A stretch of DNA of 64,000 bases from an uncultured Bacteroides sp. (GCF_937912035.1 NZ_CALDPF010000039.1:168546-232545), one strand, 5' to 3'. Shown: positions 9,681 to 20,217, numbered from the stretch's first letter. A program made the numbers and translations. Notes: generated by a model not told the origin, from the sequence alone.

Positions 9681-9794
9681 TCTGTCCAACGTTCTAAATA
9701 TTATTTGTGTAAAATATATATAATTGTCGTAGAATACAAATGCAATAGATATATTTTAGAGTTATGCATATAAACATTTTGAACATTGGACAGA
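9681..9794. repeat. Inverted 14-bp repeat in the PUL intergenic region
   Basis: TCTGTCCAACGTTC at 9681-9694 recurs inverted at 9781-9794 as GAACATTGGACAGA with one mismatch; similarity extends to about 20 bp with three mismatches. The arms flank a very AT-rich 86-bp stretch upstream of the 8012-9652 gene. It could be an mRNA stem separating the GH2 cistron from the next or a pair of regulator sites. No U-tract typical of a terminator follows the distal arm. Confidence 0.55.
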
Positions 9795-9807
9795 ACGTGT
9801 TATTATA

Positions 9808-12249
9808 TTATTTTACATTTATTTTTATCTTACCAGTTTTCACTCCCTTAGCCGAAGCCTGAAGCTCTATTTCGCCTGATTTCTCGCCTGACTGGACTAT
9901 TACAGTCAGCATACCGCTGAATGCGTGCATACGAGGAAGATGAAAGAGATCAAGACAAGTAGGGTCTCCATTGGTTGAGGCACGATATTTTCCGGCACCT
10001 TTTACTTTGAAGTTGACAAGGCGACCATCGGTTGGACAAAGATTACCGTCTTTATCGACTATTTTCAGTGTAATATATGCCAAATCTTTTCCATCTGCTT
10101 TCAATATAGGATAATCTGTTGAAAGTTCAATATGATGAGGTTTGCCTGCTGTACAGACTGTTTTCTCTGCTACAGCTTTATTATTACTGTCGTATGCAAC
10201 AACCTTAACCTCACCTGGCTCATATATAGCGTCATGCCACATAAGTCGGTAACGGTTTTCTACAGTTCCGTTCTTGTGTTTTGACTGCTTGCCATAACTC
10301 TTGCCGTTTATAAACAATTCAGCACTAGGGTAGTTGGTATATACAAATACAGGAACTTTCTTTCCTTCATGTCCTTCCCAGTTCCAGTGAGGTAGGATAT
10401 GTAGTGTTTCTGCATCCTTGTTCCATACGCTGCGGTAAAGATAATATCTGTCCTTAGGGATAGAAGCCAGGTCTATTATCCCAAACATGGAACTGTGGTT
10501 AGGCCATGCATTTGTATCGTACGGACTTGGTTCTCCAAGATAGTCGAAACCAGTCCAGACGAATTGTCCAATAGTCCATTCGTGGTCATCTGCACGGGCA
10601 AAGTCTATGTCCGGTATATTAGACCATGAGCAGTATTCAAGATCGTAAGAAGAAGATTGATGATCTTCATACATTGCTCCAGCCTTTCGTTCTGCAGGTA
10701 GCTTATATACACCTCGTGAACTGACTGTAGATGATGTTTCCGAACCAAGTACAATATTCTGTGGAAGACGCTCGTAGGCTTCATCGTACATGTGTGCACG
10801 GTAGTTGAAACCTGGTATATCCAGCATGGCTGCAAAACCGTTGCCCAGTACACTCTGAACCTGATCCATTCCGCATGTGACAGGGCGGGTAGGGTCTTCG
10901 CGATGACAAATGTCCTGAAGGAATTTTGCAACTTTATAACCGTCTGCACTCCACTGTGTAGGCACTTCATTACCTATACTCCACATTACTACACACGGAT
11001 TGTTACGGTATTGATGAAGCATGTTTATCATATCTTTTTCTGCCCATTCGTTGAAGAATCGGTGATAGCCATTGTCGCATTTTGCAATATCCCATTCGTC
11101 GAACGGTTCAAGCATCATCATGAAGCCCATTTCATCACAGAGTGATACAAGTTCGGGCGCAGGCATGTTATGTGCTGTACGTATTGCATCGCACCCCATG
11201 TCCTTAAGCAATTTAAGTTGATGACGAAGAGCGGAAACATTAATTGCGGAACCAAGAGGGCCAAGGTCGTGATGATTGCATACTCCCTGAAACTTGCGGT
11301 GCTTGCCGTTGAGATAGAATCCCTTGTCTGCAACATACTCTATGGTACGGATACCGAAGCGTGTAGTATATGTATCAAGAAGAGTATCGGATGAATATAT
11401 CTTGGTTACAGCATTATATAATACAGGAGATTCAGGAGACCATAGCTTAGGATTGTTTACAGTAAAGTTCTGTGTAAAAGGCTGGCCATGGTTGATAATT
11501 CCCTTGTTGGTTTTAGAGGCAACAACATCTCCTTCGGAGTCAATAATATCGGTTGTTACTGTAAGAAGAGTCTTGTCTGAGTTTAGAATTGTAGTACGAA
11601 GGCATACCGAGGCATAGTCTTTCTTAACATGAGGAGTTGTTATCTGGGTACCCCATACAGGTACATGAATTTTTTCTGTACTTACCACACGTACATGACG
11701 GTAAATGCCAGCACCCGGATACCAACGAGATGATTGAGGACGGTTCTCCAGACGTACTGCTAGCACATTGTTTTTGCCGTTAGCATTAACAAAACCTGTT
11801 ACGTCGCAATGGAATGAATTGTAACCACATGGCCAGAAGCAGGTTTCTTTACCGTTTACATAAACACGTGCCTCACTCATGGCACCATCGAATATAAGTG
11901 TGGTATTTTTGTTAGGTTCAGATTCAAAGGTAGTGCGGTACCATCCAATCCCAACGTATGGCAAACCTCCGGTACGGCCTGTCTTAAGGCTTGCCTGAGT
12001 CTCAAAATTCTGTTTAACCGCAACGTTTTGAAGGTCGTTGTTTACATCAAAAGGACCATATATAGCCCAGTCGTGAGGTACTGTAACATTTTCCCAGCCG
12101 GAATCGTTAAAGTCCGGTCTTTCGGCTCCCGCGACTTCACCTTTAGTAAATTTCCAGCCCTTTTCTAATGACTGTTCGCTACGCTGTGCAAAAAGACTTA
12201 GCGTTGCTATAAGTCCTAGTGTTGTAAAGAATAGTTTTTTCATAATCAA
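9808..12249 (-). CDS. GH2 beta-galactosidase, exported
   Basis: 813 residues. The N-terminus has a signal peptide ending LSLFAQ (about residue 22); the start could equally be the Met at residue 3. Domains in order: galactose-binding jelly roll (about 40-190), immunoglobulin-like domain (about 195-300), GH2 TIM barrel (about 305-600), and two C-terminal beta-sandwiches (about 640-705 and 715-813) as in many Bacteroides GH2 enzymes. NHHDLGPLG is the substrate-pocket motif, Glu428 in WSIGNEVPTQW is the acid/base, and the Glu in VLGSETSST the nucleophile. It should remove terminal beta-galactose in the periplasm. It follows susD after a 296-bp gap with a strong hairpin, so its expression may be partly uncoupled from susCD. 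Confidence 0.93.
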   Translation of the reverse strand: MIMKKLFFTTLGLIATLSLFAQRSEQSLEKGWKFTKGEVAGAERPDFNDSGWENVTVPHDWAIYGPFDVNNDLQNVAVKQNFETQASLKTGRTGGLPYVGIGWYRTTFESEPNKNTTLIFDGAMSEARVYVNGKETCFWPCGYNSFHCDVTGFVNANGKNNVLAVRLENRPQSSRWYPGAGIYRHVRVVSTEKIHVPVWGTQITTPHVKKDYASVCLRTTILNSDKTLLTVTTDIIDSEGDVVASKTNKGIINHGQPFTQNFTVNNPKLWSPESPVLYNAVTKIYSSDTLLDTYTTRFGIRTIEYVADKGFYLNGKHRKFQGVCNHHDLGPLGSAINVSALRHQLKLLKDMGCDAIRTAHNMPAPELVSLCDEMGFMMMLEPFDEWDIAKCDNGYHRFFNEWAEKDMINMLHQYRNNPCVVMWSIGNEVPTQWSADGYKVAKFLQDICHREDPTRPVTCGMDQVQSVLGNGFAAMLDIPGFNYRAHMYDEAYERLPQNIVLGSETSSTVSSRGVYKLPAERKAGAMYEDHQSSSYDLEYCSWSNIPDIDFARADDHEWTIGQFVWTGFDYLGEPSPYDTNAWPNHSSMFGIIDLASIPKDRYYLYRSVWNKDAETLHILPHWNWEGHEGKKVPVFVYTNYPSAELFINGKSYGKQSKHKNGTVENRYRLMWHDAIYEPGEVKVVAYDSNNKAVAEKTVCTAGKPHHIELSTDYPILKADGKDLAYITLKIVDKDGNLCPTDGRLVNFKVKGAGKYRASTNGDPTCLDLFHLPRMHAFSGMLTVIVQSGEKSGEIELQASAKGVKTGKIKINVK

Positions 12250-12313
12250 ATTTTTTTATACGTGTCAATAATATAATATAGTATAGTACTAATTTAGTTA
12301 AAGAATCAACACG

Positions 12314-12353
12314 TAACGAACTTATGGTAACATAAGGAGTGTCATTTTATCCA
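12314..12353. promoter_or_regulatory. Motifs shared with the HTCS/PUL divergent region
   Basis: In the gap between the GH2 gene and susD, TAACGAACTT (12314-12323) and TTTTATCCA (12345-12353) both recur, as their reverse complements, in the divergent region upstream of the hybrid regulator (AAGTTCGTTA at 20266-20275 and TGGATAAAA at 20277-20285). Shared 9-10-mers in two control regions of one PUL suggest a common regulator site. Spacing differs between the two places, so the evidence is modest. Confidence 0.4.
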
Positions 12354-12482
12354 GTATATGTTGAAAAGTCTAATGAAAAAAGCTAATTATATAAATACTG
12401 AATAGAAAACTTTTAAAATATATTACTATTCTATTTTTCACTATTACCATAATTCATTATAATAATAAAACCTATTAACAGA

Positions 12483-12520
12483 AGGTTGTATCGCAAAAAA
12501 TATTTTCCGCGATACAACCT
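12483..12520 (-). terminator. Perfect 12-bp hairpin after susD
   Basis: AGGTTGTATCGC (12483-12494) and GCGATACAACCT (12509-12520) are exact inverted copies with a 14-nt loop, beginning 25 bp beyond the susD stop on the minus strand. On the minus-strand transcript the stem is not followed by a strong U-run. It is therefore more likely an RNA-stability or partial-termination element than a full Rho-independent terminator. The rest of 12250-12480 has no open reading frame I can support. Confidence 0.65.
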
Positions 12521-12545
12521 CTATATTCTATATTAACAAATCATA

Positions 12546-14567
12546 TTAAAATTCAGGAGATTGATCAGCTTCTAATGGCCATCCTGGATTCTGATATATT
12601 GTAGATGTAGTCAAGTTATCTCCGCTTGATGTAATTCGGAAATGCCTAATGGAAATTGGATTTAAATAATGTGCTTCACACCATGAATATCCTGATGCAT
12701 ACATTAAGTTATTTTCTTTCACTATTCTGTATGGAGAAAGATATTTACCAGTTGTTGTAGGATTGGATACATTTGCATTAGAACTTTCATCAGAAACGAG
12801 TAATGACTTATCTGTTTTTTTATCTTTGTACATATCCTTCAATTCAGATTCCCAAAGATTCACACCTTCCGGCCAGAAGTTTTTAACTTGATCAAGTGCT
12901 CTCCACCTACGTAAGTCATTCATGCGGAATCCTTCTTCCACAAGTTCGCAACGGCGTTCTCTTCTGATACTATACATTAGAGGTGTCACTTTTTGGCCAT
13001 GAGAATATACAGCGAAGTCACTTTCCTTATCAAGATTAGTATTATTAACAGTAACCTTGTAATCGCGTGGCAAACCAGCACGTTCTCTTAAATCACCCCA
13101 ATATTTTTCAGCATCAGCGTCGATGGATTGTCCATCAGTTTCAATAGCTGATGCTTCTATATAGTTCAGATATGCCTCTGTAGAGCGGTAAACCGGACAT
13201 GCTTCAATTGCTGTGTTACCATCTCTATACCAATGATTTGACAATCCTTTTCGCATCTGATATCCTGTTACACATTTCTTTTCTGTAATATCAAGGATGT
13301 TAGGAGCTACAGCTAAAGTGTCGTTATATGGTTTTCCATCACCATCTTTTAATGGCTCTGGAGTTAATAATTCCTTTGGAGTCATCATAAACAACTGCAA
13401 ACGTAAATCTCTGTTTTTTCTAACGTCTAATAGTGAACCGTCTCCTTTATATTGATTAGTGCTATAGATAGGCATTCCGTCTCTACATAAGAATGTTTCT
13501 ACAAATTGACGTGTAAAACCGCTATTTCCACCAACTCTTAAGTAAAATGGTGCAGAATGTACCACATTATATTCATCCAAATTATAACTTCTCCACATGA
13601 GTATTTCAGAATAACCTTCTAAGTTGTCGGCAGAGAATTGTGCAAAATAAGGATTGCTCATCTTATATTGCTCTTCGTCTGTAGGTACTATTTCATCAGT
13701 ACAACTTACAGCTGTATTTTGTGATAATGGTGCATTCTCTATAACTTGTTTTGCCGCTTTTTTGGCTTCAGTTAAGAAATAACTTATTTCAGCATTCAAA
13801 TCGAGGCCTGCAACATCCTCTGCCTTTCCTGGCCATCCTGGTCCACCAGGTACTAGGGCAGTATTGCTATGATATTTCAACCAAGATGCTTCAAAAAGTG
13901 CTACTCTTGACTTTAGTAATAATGCCACATTTTTGGTAATACGATTTTTACCTCCGGGAGGGGTATTGCTTAAATAGTTATCAATAGCATTATCCAAATC
14001 CTTAATAATAAATCTTGCCACTTTATTACGGGGCTGGCGTTTACTTGCTTGTTTCAAGGTTTCCATCTCATCTGGCAGTGTGGTTTCCACAATAGGGAAA
14101 TCTCCTAAAGTCTGTAACTTGTCAAAATAAGTTTTTGCACGTAAAAATAACAATTCACCGATATAATGTCCGGCATTTACTCCAGATATTTCTTTGTTTT
14201 CATAACGAGGAATAACAATCTCTAATGCATAGTTTAATTCTCTGATTTGATTAAAATACCAAGGATCATCAGATTCATTGGAATATGATTCTACAGTTCT
14301 CCATTGACCAGGTATCCATTTTTTGTCGTAACTTACGGCTATCTGATTATCTGTTCCATTATCACTAGCCCAAACACCAAGTCCCCATCCACTATGAGTA
14401 TTGAAATTATAGTGTTTTACAGCATAAGCTGCTATATCATTTTCTGTGTAAAAGAATGTGTTAGGTGTAACACTGTCCAATGGTTGCTTGTTCAAAAAAT
14501 CATCACATGAAGGCAAAACCATAGTTCCACCTAAAATTAATAACATATATTTTGCTAAGCTTTTCAT
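12546..14567 (-). CDS. SusD/RagB family glycan-binding lipoprotein
   Basis: 673 residues with a lipoprotein signal (MVLPSC, Cys21) followed by DDFLNKQPLDSVTPNTFF, the classic SusD N-terminus. The body is a TPR-rich helical fold with the SusD features YLNYIEA and IRRERRCELVEEGFRMNDLRRW. It would cap the SusC barrel at the cell surface, bind the glycan and hand it over for import. At 673 residues it is longer than many SusDs (about 500-600), in line with the large-oligosaccharide group. It starts 11 bp after the susC stop, as expected for an obligate pair. Confidence 0.96.
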   Translation of the reverse strand: MKSLAKYMLLILGGTMVLPSCDDFLNKQPLDSVTPNTFFYTENDIAAYAVKHYNFNTHSGWGLGVWASDNGTDNQIAVSYDKKWIPGQWRTVESYSNESDDPWYFNQIRELNYALEIVIPRYENKEISGVNAGHYIGELLFLRAKTYFDKLQTLGDFPIVETTLPDEMETLKQASKRQPRNKVARFIIKDLDNAIDNYLSNTPPGGKNRITKNVALLLKSRVALFEASWLKYHSNTALVPGGPGWPGKAEDVAGLDLNAEISYFLTEAKKAAKQVIENAPLSQNTAVSCTDEIVPTDEEQYKMSNPYFAQFSADNLEGYSEILMWRSYNLDEYNVVHSAPFYLRVGGNSGFTRQFVETFLCRDGMPIYSTNQYKGDGSLLDVRKNRDLRLQLFMMTPKELLTPEPLKDGDGKPYNDTLAVAPNILDITEKKCVTGYQMRKGLSNHWYRDGNTAIEACPVYRSTEAYLNYIEASAIETDGQSIDADAEKYWGDLRERAGLPRDYKVTVNNTNLDKESDFAVYSHGQKVTPLMYSIRRERRCELVEEGFRMNDLRRWRALDQVKNFWPEGVNLWESELKDMYKDKKTDKSLLVSDESSNANVSNPTTTGKYLSPYRIVKENNLMYASGYSWCEAHYLNPISIRHFRITSSGDNLTTSTIYQNPGWPLEADQSPEF

Positions 14568-14578
14568 AAATCTGAATT

Positions 14579-17500
14579 TTAGAAGTTAACACTTATACCA
14601 GTAGAGAATGTACGTGAAAGAGGATATGATTTACCAGATTGTACTCCCCATGTAGCACCATAACCAGTATTTATTGTTTCTGGATCAAATCCATCAGGTA
14701 ATCCTGAGATTGTGAATAGGTTTTCACCTGAGAAGAATATTCTTACGTTTGACATACCTATTTTCTGTGTAAGGTGATTTGGTAATGTATAGCCAATCTG
14801 TAAATTCTTCAAACGCATATATGAGGCATTCTGTAAATATCCTGTTTGTGTCTTTTGGTTTTTATCATAATTGGTTGATAGTGGTCTTGGAAAATATGCA
14901 TCAAGGTTAGCTCCTTCTGGATCTCCTTCAGGCCTGAAATAATCTAAATGTGATGTAAAGCATGAAGATCCCCACATTCCACCATTGGCTCCCCAGAACA
15001 TATTGTCTGATAACCAGGCATCTCTTTTCATAACTCCTTGCAAGAATATGCGCATGTCAAATCCTTTCCAGCTTGCATTCATGTCAAGTCCAAAGCGATA
15101 ACGAGGTGAACTGTTACCGATAATAGTTAAGTCACCCAGGTCTGACAATGTTTTACCTTGGGTAATTCTTCCATCTCCATTTACGTCTTTATACATAATA
15201 TCTCCTGCAGCCCATTTAGAACCAATTGCGTCCTGTCCGCCATTTGGTAATGAAGCTAAATGTTCATTCATTTCAGCATCTGTTTTTGCTATGCCGATAG
15301 TAGTAAGTCCCCATATTTCTCCCATATAATGATTTGCATTCCAGGTATTTAAGTTTCCTGTTGGGTTAGGGTATTTAAGAATCTTTTGTCTGTCATCAGA
15401 TAGCAAGAAATGTATATTATAACTGAAATCTTTTATACGATCTTGCCAGCCTAAATCAAGTTCCCAACCTACAGATTGCATATCTGCATTATTAACCTTA
15501 GGTACTGTAGCACCCAATATTACAGGTAATTCAGGAGCAGGTCCAACCATATCAATTGTCTTACGATTAAAGAAATCAAAGCTCATTGTAAATCGGTTAT
15601 TTAACATACCTAAATCAAATCCCACATTCCATGAGCGCATGGTTTCCCAACCTAATAATGCAGATACTAAATCTGGAGCATTGGCTGTATTGGGCCTTTC
15701 ATTATTAATTAACCAATGTGAATCTTTATCAGCTGCAACAAATTTCATTAATTGAATATATGGATATAAGCTTTCTGTATTTTGGTTACCTAATTCACCC
15801 CAAGAACCTCTAAACTTAAGATTGTTTACTATATCTAAATATGGTTCCATAAATGCTTCTTTAGCAATATTCCATCCTGCTGAGAAAGATGGGAATACAT
15901 TCCATCTTTTGTCTGCTGCGAAACGGGATGTTCCGTCATAACGGACATTAACTTCCAATAAATAACGTTCTTTGTAATCATAATTAATACGTCCAAAGAA
16001 GCCGGCTGTAGCCCAATGTGTTAATTTTGATTTATCAATAGTTTGTTTACCTGTTGCGGCATTAATATTATCTACTTCATTTGATATAAGGTCTAATGCT
16101 GTAGCTTGTAGTTGACGCCATTTATTATTTTCAGCCTGGAAACCTGCCATTACTTTAAAGTTATGGGCATCATTAAATGTATGGCTGTAATCTGAATAGA
16201 AATTTATATTAAAATAGTTTGTTCTTTCAGAGCGTTCTGTTACGCTTGTTGTTTTCCAGTCATTAAGTGGATATGGAGTATTATCTACATACCATTTATT
16301 TACCTGTAATTTTGCTTTATGAGAGAATTCATCTATTGTTTTATAGTTAAGTTCTCCATAAATTTTCCAATTTTTAATTGGCTCAGCTACAATTTGGAAT
16401 TGTTGGTATAACCAGTCTGTTTGTGTCGTAATATCGCCACCTTCGTTAGGCGTACTCATAAGTTCTGTAAGATAATGGCCATTTGGATCGTATACAGGCT
16501 GCATAGGCCATCTTTTCGCAATATTATGATACATAACGGCATCTTCAAAAGCAGTTGGCTGTGACATATCTCTTCTCATATACTTGGTATTGTATGTCAT
16601 GTTAAGCCAAGGAAACAATTGAGCGGTAACTTTACCTGTTACAGTATATCTCTTTAAATCATCTCTTTTTACGGCAATCAAACCTTCTTGATTCATGTAG
16701 TTGGCAGAAAAATAAAACTGAATCTTTTCTGTGCCACCGTTTGCACTGATTGAATGTTCCTGAGAGAATGCACTTCCACCAAACATAATGTCATACCAAT
16801 CGTTGTCTGTATTACCAACCCAATCCCAAATATTAGCATTATCCTTACTAGGGAATGTAGTTTGAGTAATTTTACCTTCTTGATAATCCTTTATATTTTG
16901 CATACGAGTCTCATCAAAATATGCTACATCACCATCATTGGTAAGCATACGATTAAAATAAGATGCATACGTATATGAATCGGCAACCTTAGGCATATTT
17001 ATAGCTTGTGACCAACGGAAGTTATTATTATAGTTTATATTAATTTTTCCGGCTTTACCTTTTTTGGTTGTAATTAACACAACACCGAAAGGAGCGCGAG
17101 ATCCGTAAATAGAAGATGCTGCAGCATCTTTTAATACAGAAATGCTTTCAATGTCTTGAGGGTTTAACATATTCATATTTCCTTCCATTCCATCGATAAG
17201 AATAAGAGGGGACCCACTTGATCCACTACCAATAGTGCCGGCTCCACGAATGTTAACAGACATTTCTTGTCCTAATTGCCCTCCATTGCCATTTGACGAA
17301 TAATCGAAATTCATACCAGGAACAAGTCCTTGTAATGCTTGGCTGACATTACTGACAGGACGAGATGCAAGCTCTTCTGCTCCCACTGTAGAAACAGAAC
17401 CTGTAAGGTTTACTTTTTTCTGAGTACCAAAACCTACAACAACAACTTCATCTAGTGTCTGAGTATCAGATTTTAGAACAAGGTTAAGCGGAGAACCATC

Positions 17501-17803
17501 CCAGGTAACTGTTAATGTCTTATATCCAATATAGGATACTTCGATTACATCTCCTTTTTTAAGATTTGATAATGAGAAATTACCATCAAAATCTGTAATT
17601 GTACCATTAGTAGTTCCTTTAACTACTACAGATGCACCGATAACTGATTCACCGGTATCATCTTTCACAATACCTTTACAAATGTTGTTCTGTTGAACCA
17701 CTTCTGATTCTGCCACTCCATTAAGAGATGAGGCTGTAGCTGTTCCAATGGTTACTAAACCCATTGAACACAGCATGCTAACTGTTTTAAAGTCTTTAAT
17801 CAT
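14579..17803 (-). CDS. SusC/RagA TonB-linked outer-membrane transporter
   Basis: 1074 residues. A signal peptide (about 1-25) precedes a carboxypeptidase-D-like beta-sandwich (about 41-112, with GIVKDDTGESVIGASVVVKG). Next come a Ton box (DEVVVVGFG from residue 118) and a plug with VLKDAAASSIYGSRAPFGVV. The beta-barrel ends in a C-terminal Phe. No extra N-terminal STN domain is seen, so there is no sign of trans-envelope sigma signalling, consistent with control by the neighbouring hybrid two-component system. It imports oligosaccharides using TonB energy in complex with SusD. It begins 64 bp after the GH20 stop and is probably in the same transcript. Confidence 0.97.
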   Translation of the reverse strand: MIKDFKTVSMLCSMGLVTIGTATASSLNGVAESEVVQQNNICKGIVKDDTGESVIGASVVVKGTTNGTITDFDGNFSLSNLKKGDVIEVSYIGYKTLTVTWDGSPLNLVLKSDTQTLDEVVVVGFGTQKKVNLTGSVSTVGAEELASRPVSNVSQALQGLVPGMNFDYSSNGNGGQLGQEMSVNIRGAGTIGSGSSGSPLILIDGMEGNMNMLNPQDIESISVLKDAAASSIYGSRAPFGVVLITTKKGKAGKININYNNNFRWSQAINMPKVADSYTYASYFNRMLTNDGDVAYFDETRMQNIKDYQEGKITQTTFPSKDNANIWDWVGNTDNDWYDIMFGGSAFSQEHSISANGGTEKIQFYFSANYMNQEGLIAVKRDDLKRYTVTGKVTAQLFPWLNMTYNTKYMRRDMSQPTAFEDAVMYHNIAKRWPMQPVYDPNGHYLTELMSTPNEGGDITTQTDWLYQQFQIVAEPIKNWKIYGELNYKTIDEFSHKAKLQVNKWYVDNTPYPLNDWKTTSVTERSERTNYFNINFYSDYSHTFNDAHNFKVMAGFQAENNKWRQLQATALDLISNEVDNINAATGKQTIDKSKLTHWATAGFFGRINYDYKERYLLEVNVRYDGTSRFAADKRWNVFPSFSAGWNIAKEAFMEPYLDIVNNLKFRGSWGELGNQNTESLYPYIQLMKFVAADKDSHWLINNERPNTANAPDLVSALLGWETMRSWNVGFDLGMLNNRFTMSFDFFNRKTIDMVGPAPELPVILGATVPKVNNADMQSVGWELDLGWQDRIKDFSYNIHFLLSDDRQKILKYPNPTGNLNTWNANHYMGEIWGLTTIGIAKTDAEMNEHLASLPNGGQDAIGSKWAAGDIMYKDVNGDGRITQGKTLSDLGDLTIIGNSSPRYRFGLDMNASWKGFDMRIFLQGVMKRDAWLSDNMFWGANGGMWGSSCFTSHLDYFRPEGDPEGANLDAYFPRPLSTNYDKNQKTQTGYLQNASYMRLKNLQIGYTLPNHLTQKIGMSNVRIFFSGENLFTISGLPDGFDPETINTGYGATWGVQSGKSYPLSRTFSTGISVNF

Positions 17804-17867
17804 AGTATTTATAATTGGTGTTTAAAAAACTCAATTCTAAAAATCTTATGTCGTTTATTTTTACTTC

Positions 17868-20186
17868 TTACTCTATTATTATTTCATCAATACTAAATTT
17901 TGAAAATTGTCCTGGTCTCATAAAATGTGTAGAAGGAATATTTCCTGCACTTTCAATAAAAAACTTTATATATCTTGCTTTTGTATTTTTGAATTCAAAA
18001 CTTATATCTTCTACGAAGTTTCCTTCCTTAAAGATTTCTTCATCAGAGAATATTTTTTCCTTTACAACTATATATTCTTTTCCGTCATCTGAAAATTCAA
18101 TTTTTATTCTTCTTGGCTTATGAACTCCCATTCCATAATTGGTTAGACAGCCTAAATATATTTTGTTAATACTCTCGTTATTCTGTAGGTCAAGTATAAA
18201 ATTATTGTTTGAATTATAGTTTGTACACCATTCAAAATCAGATTCTCTAAGACTTCCTCTAACTCCATTTGTTAGAAGATGTTCGTCTTTATTGTTTCCT
18301 GAAATTATTTTTCCTGTAGCTTTATTGAAATTCAGATCAAGCTTGAGTGTTTGTCCCATCTGCTTTTTGTTTTTGAATGTCGCAGCTTTCAGAACTGTAC
18401 TTCCTGATATTAACAGTGTATCTGAATATATTAATGAACTTATATCCGGTTCTGAGCCGTCTGTGGTATATCGTATTTCAACATCTGTTCTTTCTGATTC
18501 CAGGCTTAATTTAATACCGTTTCCTGTAGGAATGGATTTATGTTGGATGTTGAACATTGATTTGGCATATTTTACATTTTTAGCATCCAAATGTTCAAGG
18601 TAGTTATCCAGCGCTTTTTGGAATGTATTCCAGTCTTTTTTGCCATTATCATTCCAAGCTACTTCTGCTAAAGCTGCGAGTCGTGGAAAAATCTGGTACA
18701 TAATGTCATCAGTATTATTACAGAATTCTGTCCACATTGAGGCTTGTACTCCTATTAGTAAATCGGTATAATATTTATTCCAGTTTTTCTCTACAGGTTC
18801 ATACATATATATATCTTTCATCAGATTATTTCCAAAATATGTCAATGGCTCAAACCACTGTGGTCCCTGATATCTGATGAGGTATAGCAGGCGTGCCGGT
18901 GTCATGATAAACTGATGACCTTTTTCAGCTGCCTTTAGTGCTGCGTTCCCATAACCTTGCCAACCCATTATAACAGTTCCTTCAGGTACAGTACTATTTG
19001 TAAGTTCATCCCATCCTATCATAGTTTTACCTTTCGATTTGATGTAATTGCTTACTCTTTTCATAAAATATCCTTGCAAGTCCTCTACATGAGTAATGCC
19101 TTCTTGCTTCATCCTGTTTTTACATAGCGGACATGTATTCCAATAATGTTTGTTTGCTTCATCACCGCCCATATGTATATATTGGGAAGGAAACAATTCA
19201 GATATTTCATCTATTATGTTGTAGAGAAATTTGAAAGTCTCTTCTTTTCCGGCACAATATATTATTTCTGTATCTCGTCCCCCTAAACCTGGAAGTACTG
19301 TTATTTTCTTTTTTACATTTGGGCAAGTCAATTCAGGATAAGAAGCCAAGGCCGCGCATGAATGTGCCGGTACATCTATTTCAGGTATAATATCTACCTG
19401 TCTGTCAGAAGCGTATTCCACCAGTTCTCTGATCTCTTCTTGTGTGTAGAAACCTCCATAAGTGGCTTTTTCACCAGGTTGTTGGTTCCTTCTTTCGTAA
19501 AATGGTAGTTCGCTTCTGTCTACTCGCCATGCTCCAACTTCGGTAAGTTTAGGATATTTCTTTATCTCTATTCTCCAACCTGTATCATCTGATAGGTGAA
19601 GATGTAACTTATTAAGTTTGAGCATTGACATACAGTCAATAAGTTGTTTAAGTCCATCCAACGGCATAAAGCAACGGGCTACATCAAGCATAAGACCGCG
19701 ATACTCGAAACGTGGTTGGTCAGTAATATTCATAGCAGGTACTACTAGCTTCGCGCCTATTGTCTTGCCGGATTCGATACCCGAAGGTAAACTTAAGCGT
19801 AATGTCTGGAACGCATAGAAGAATCCGGCAAGAGATGAAGATTTAATTACAATATTATCTTTTGTTACCTTAAGAATGTACGAACCTTCTTTTGTTAATG
19901 TCTTGTCTGTTATTAGTTTTATGTCTGCATTATTGTTGTTTTCAGATACAGTGATTCTAGAACCTGTTGAATTATTTATAAGTGTTGTAAATATTTTGAC
20001 TATTTTTGCCTGTTCTTTATTTTCTACTGATATGCTAGTATTGGTATTAATTGTGAATACTCCATTGTCAATTTTAAGTTCATAAGGTCTTGGAGTAATG
20101 TATATGTCTTCTAATCTTTCTTTATTGCATGAGCAGACTATAAACACTACTATAGATATTAAGGTCTTTATAACTGTGTTGATCAT
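17868..20186 (-). CDS. GH20 beta-N-acetylhexosaminidase lipoprotein
   Basis: 772 residues, first gene of the leftward PUL operon. The lipobox VCSC gives Cys20, so it is membrane anchored and possibly surface exposed. The GH20b domain spans about 27-155 and the catalytic barrel about 157-510, with YRGLMLDVARCF, EIDVPAHS and the catalytic pair Asp342-Glu343 (HMGGDEANKHYW). A chitobiase-type C-terminal sandwich (about 555-610, RYTTDGSEPD) and an F5/8 type C (discoidin-like) domain (about 630-772) follow; such domains often bind galactose-containing sugars. It removes terminal beta-GlcNAc or GalNAc. A promoter-like TACATTTG lies upstream on the minus strand. Confidence 0.95.
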   Translation of the reverse strand: MINTVIKTLISIVVFIVCSCNKERLEDIYITPRPYELKIDNGVFTINTNTSISVENKEQAKIVKIFTTLINNSTGSRITVSENNNNADIKLITDKTLTKEGSYILKVTKDNIVIKSSSLAGFFYAFQTLRLSLPSGIESGKTIGAKLVVPAMNITDQPRFEYRGLMLDVARCFMPLDGLKQLIDCMSMLKLNKLHLHLSDDTGWRIEIKKYPKLTEVGAWRVDRSELPFYERRNQQPGEKATYGGFYTQEEIRELVEYASDRQVDIIPEIDVPAHSCAALASYPELTCPNVKKKITVLPGLGGRDTEIIYCAGKEETFKFLYNIIDEISELFPSQYIHMGGDEANKHYWNTCPLCKNRMKQEGITHVEDLQGYFMKRVSNYIKSKGKTMIGWDELTNSTVPEGTVIMGWQGYGNAALKAAEKGHQFIMTPARLLYLIRYQGPQWFEPLTYFGNNLMKDIYMYEPVEKNWNKYYTDLLIGVQASMWTEFCNNTDDIMYQIFPRLAALAEVAWNDNGKKDWNTFQKALDNYLEHLDAKNVKYAKSMFNIQHKSIPTGNGIKLSLESERTDVEIRYTTDGSEPDISSLIYSDTLLISGSTVLKAATFKNKKQMGQTLKLDLNFNKATGKIISGNNKDEHLLTNGVRGSLRESDFEWCTNYNSNNNFILDLQNNESINKIYLGCLTNYGMGVHKPRRIKIEFSDDGKEYIVVKEKIFSDEEIFKEGNFVEDISFEFKNTKARYIKFFIESAGNIPSTHFMRPGQFSKFSIDEIIIE

Positions 20187-20217
20187 TATAAAATTGATTT
20201 AATAATTTTTTCTGGTA

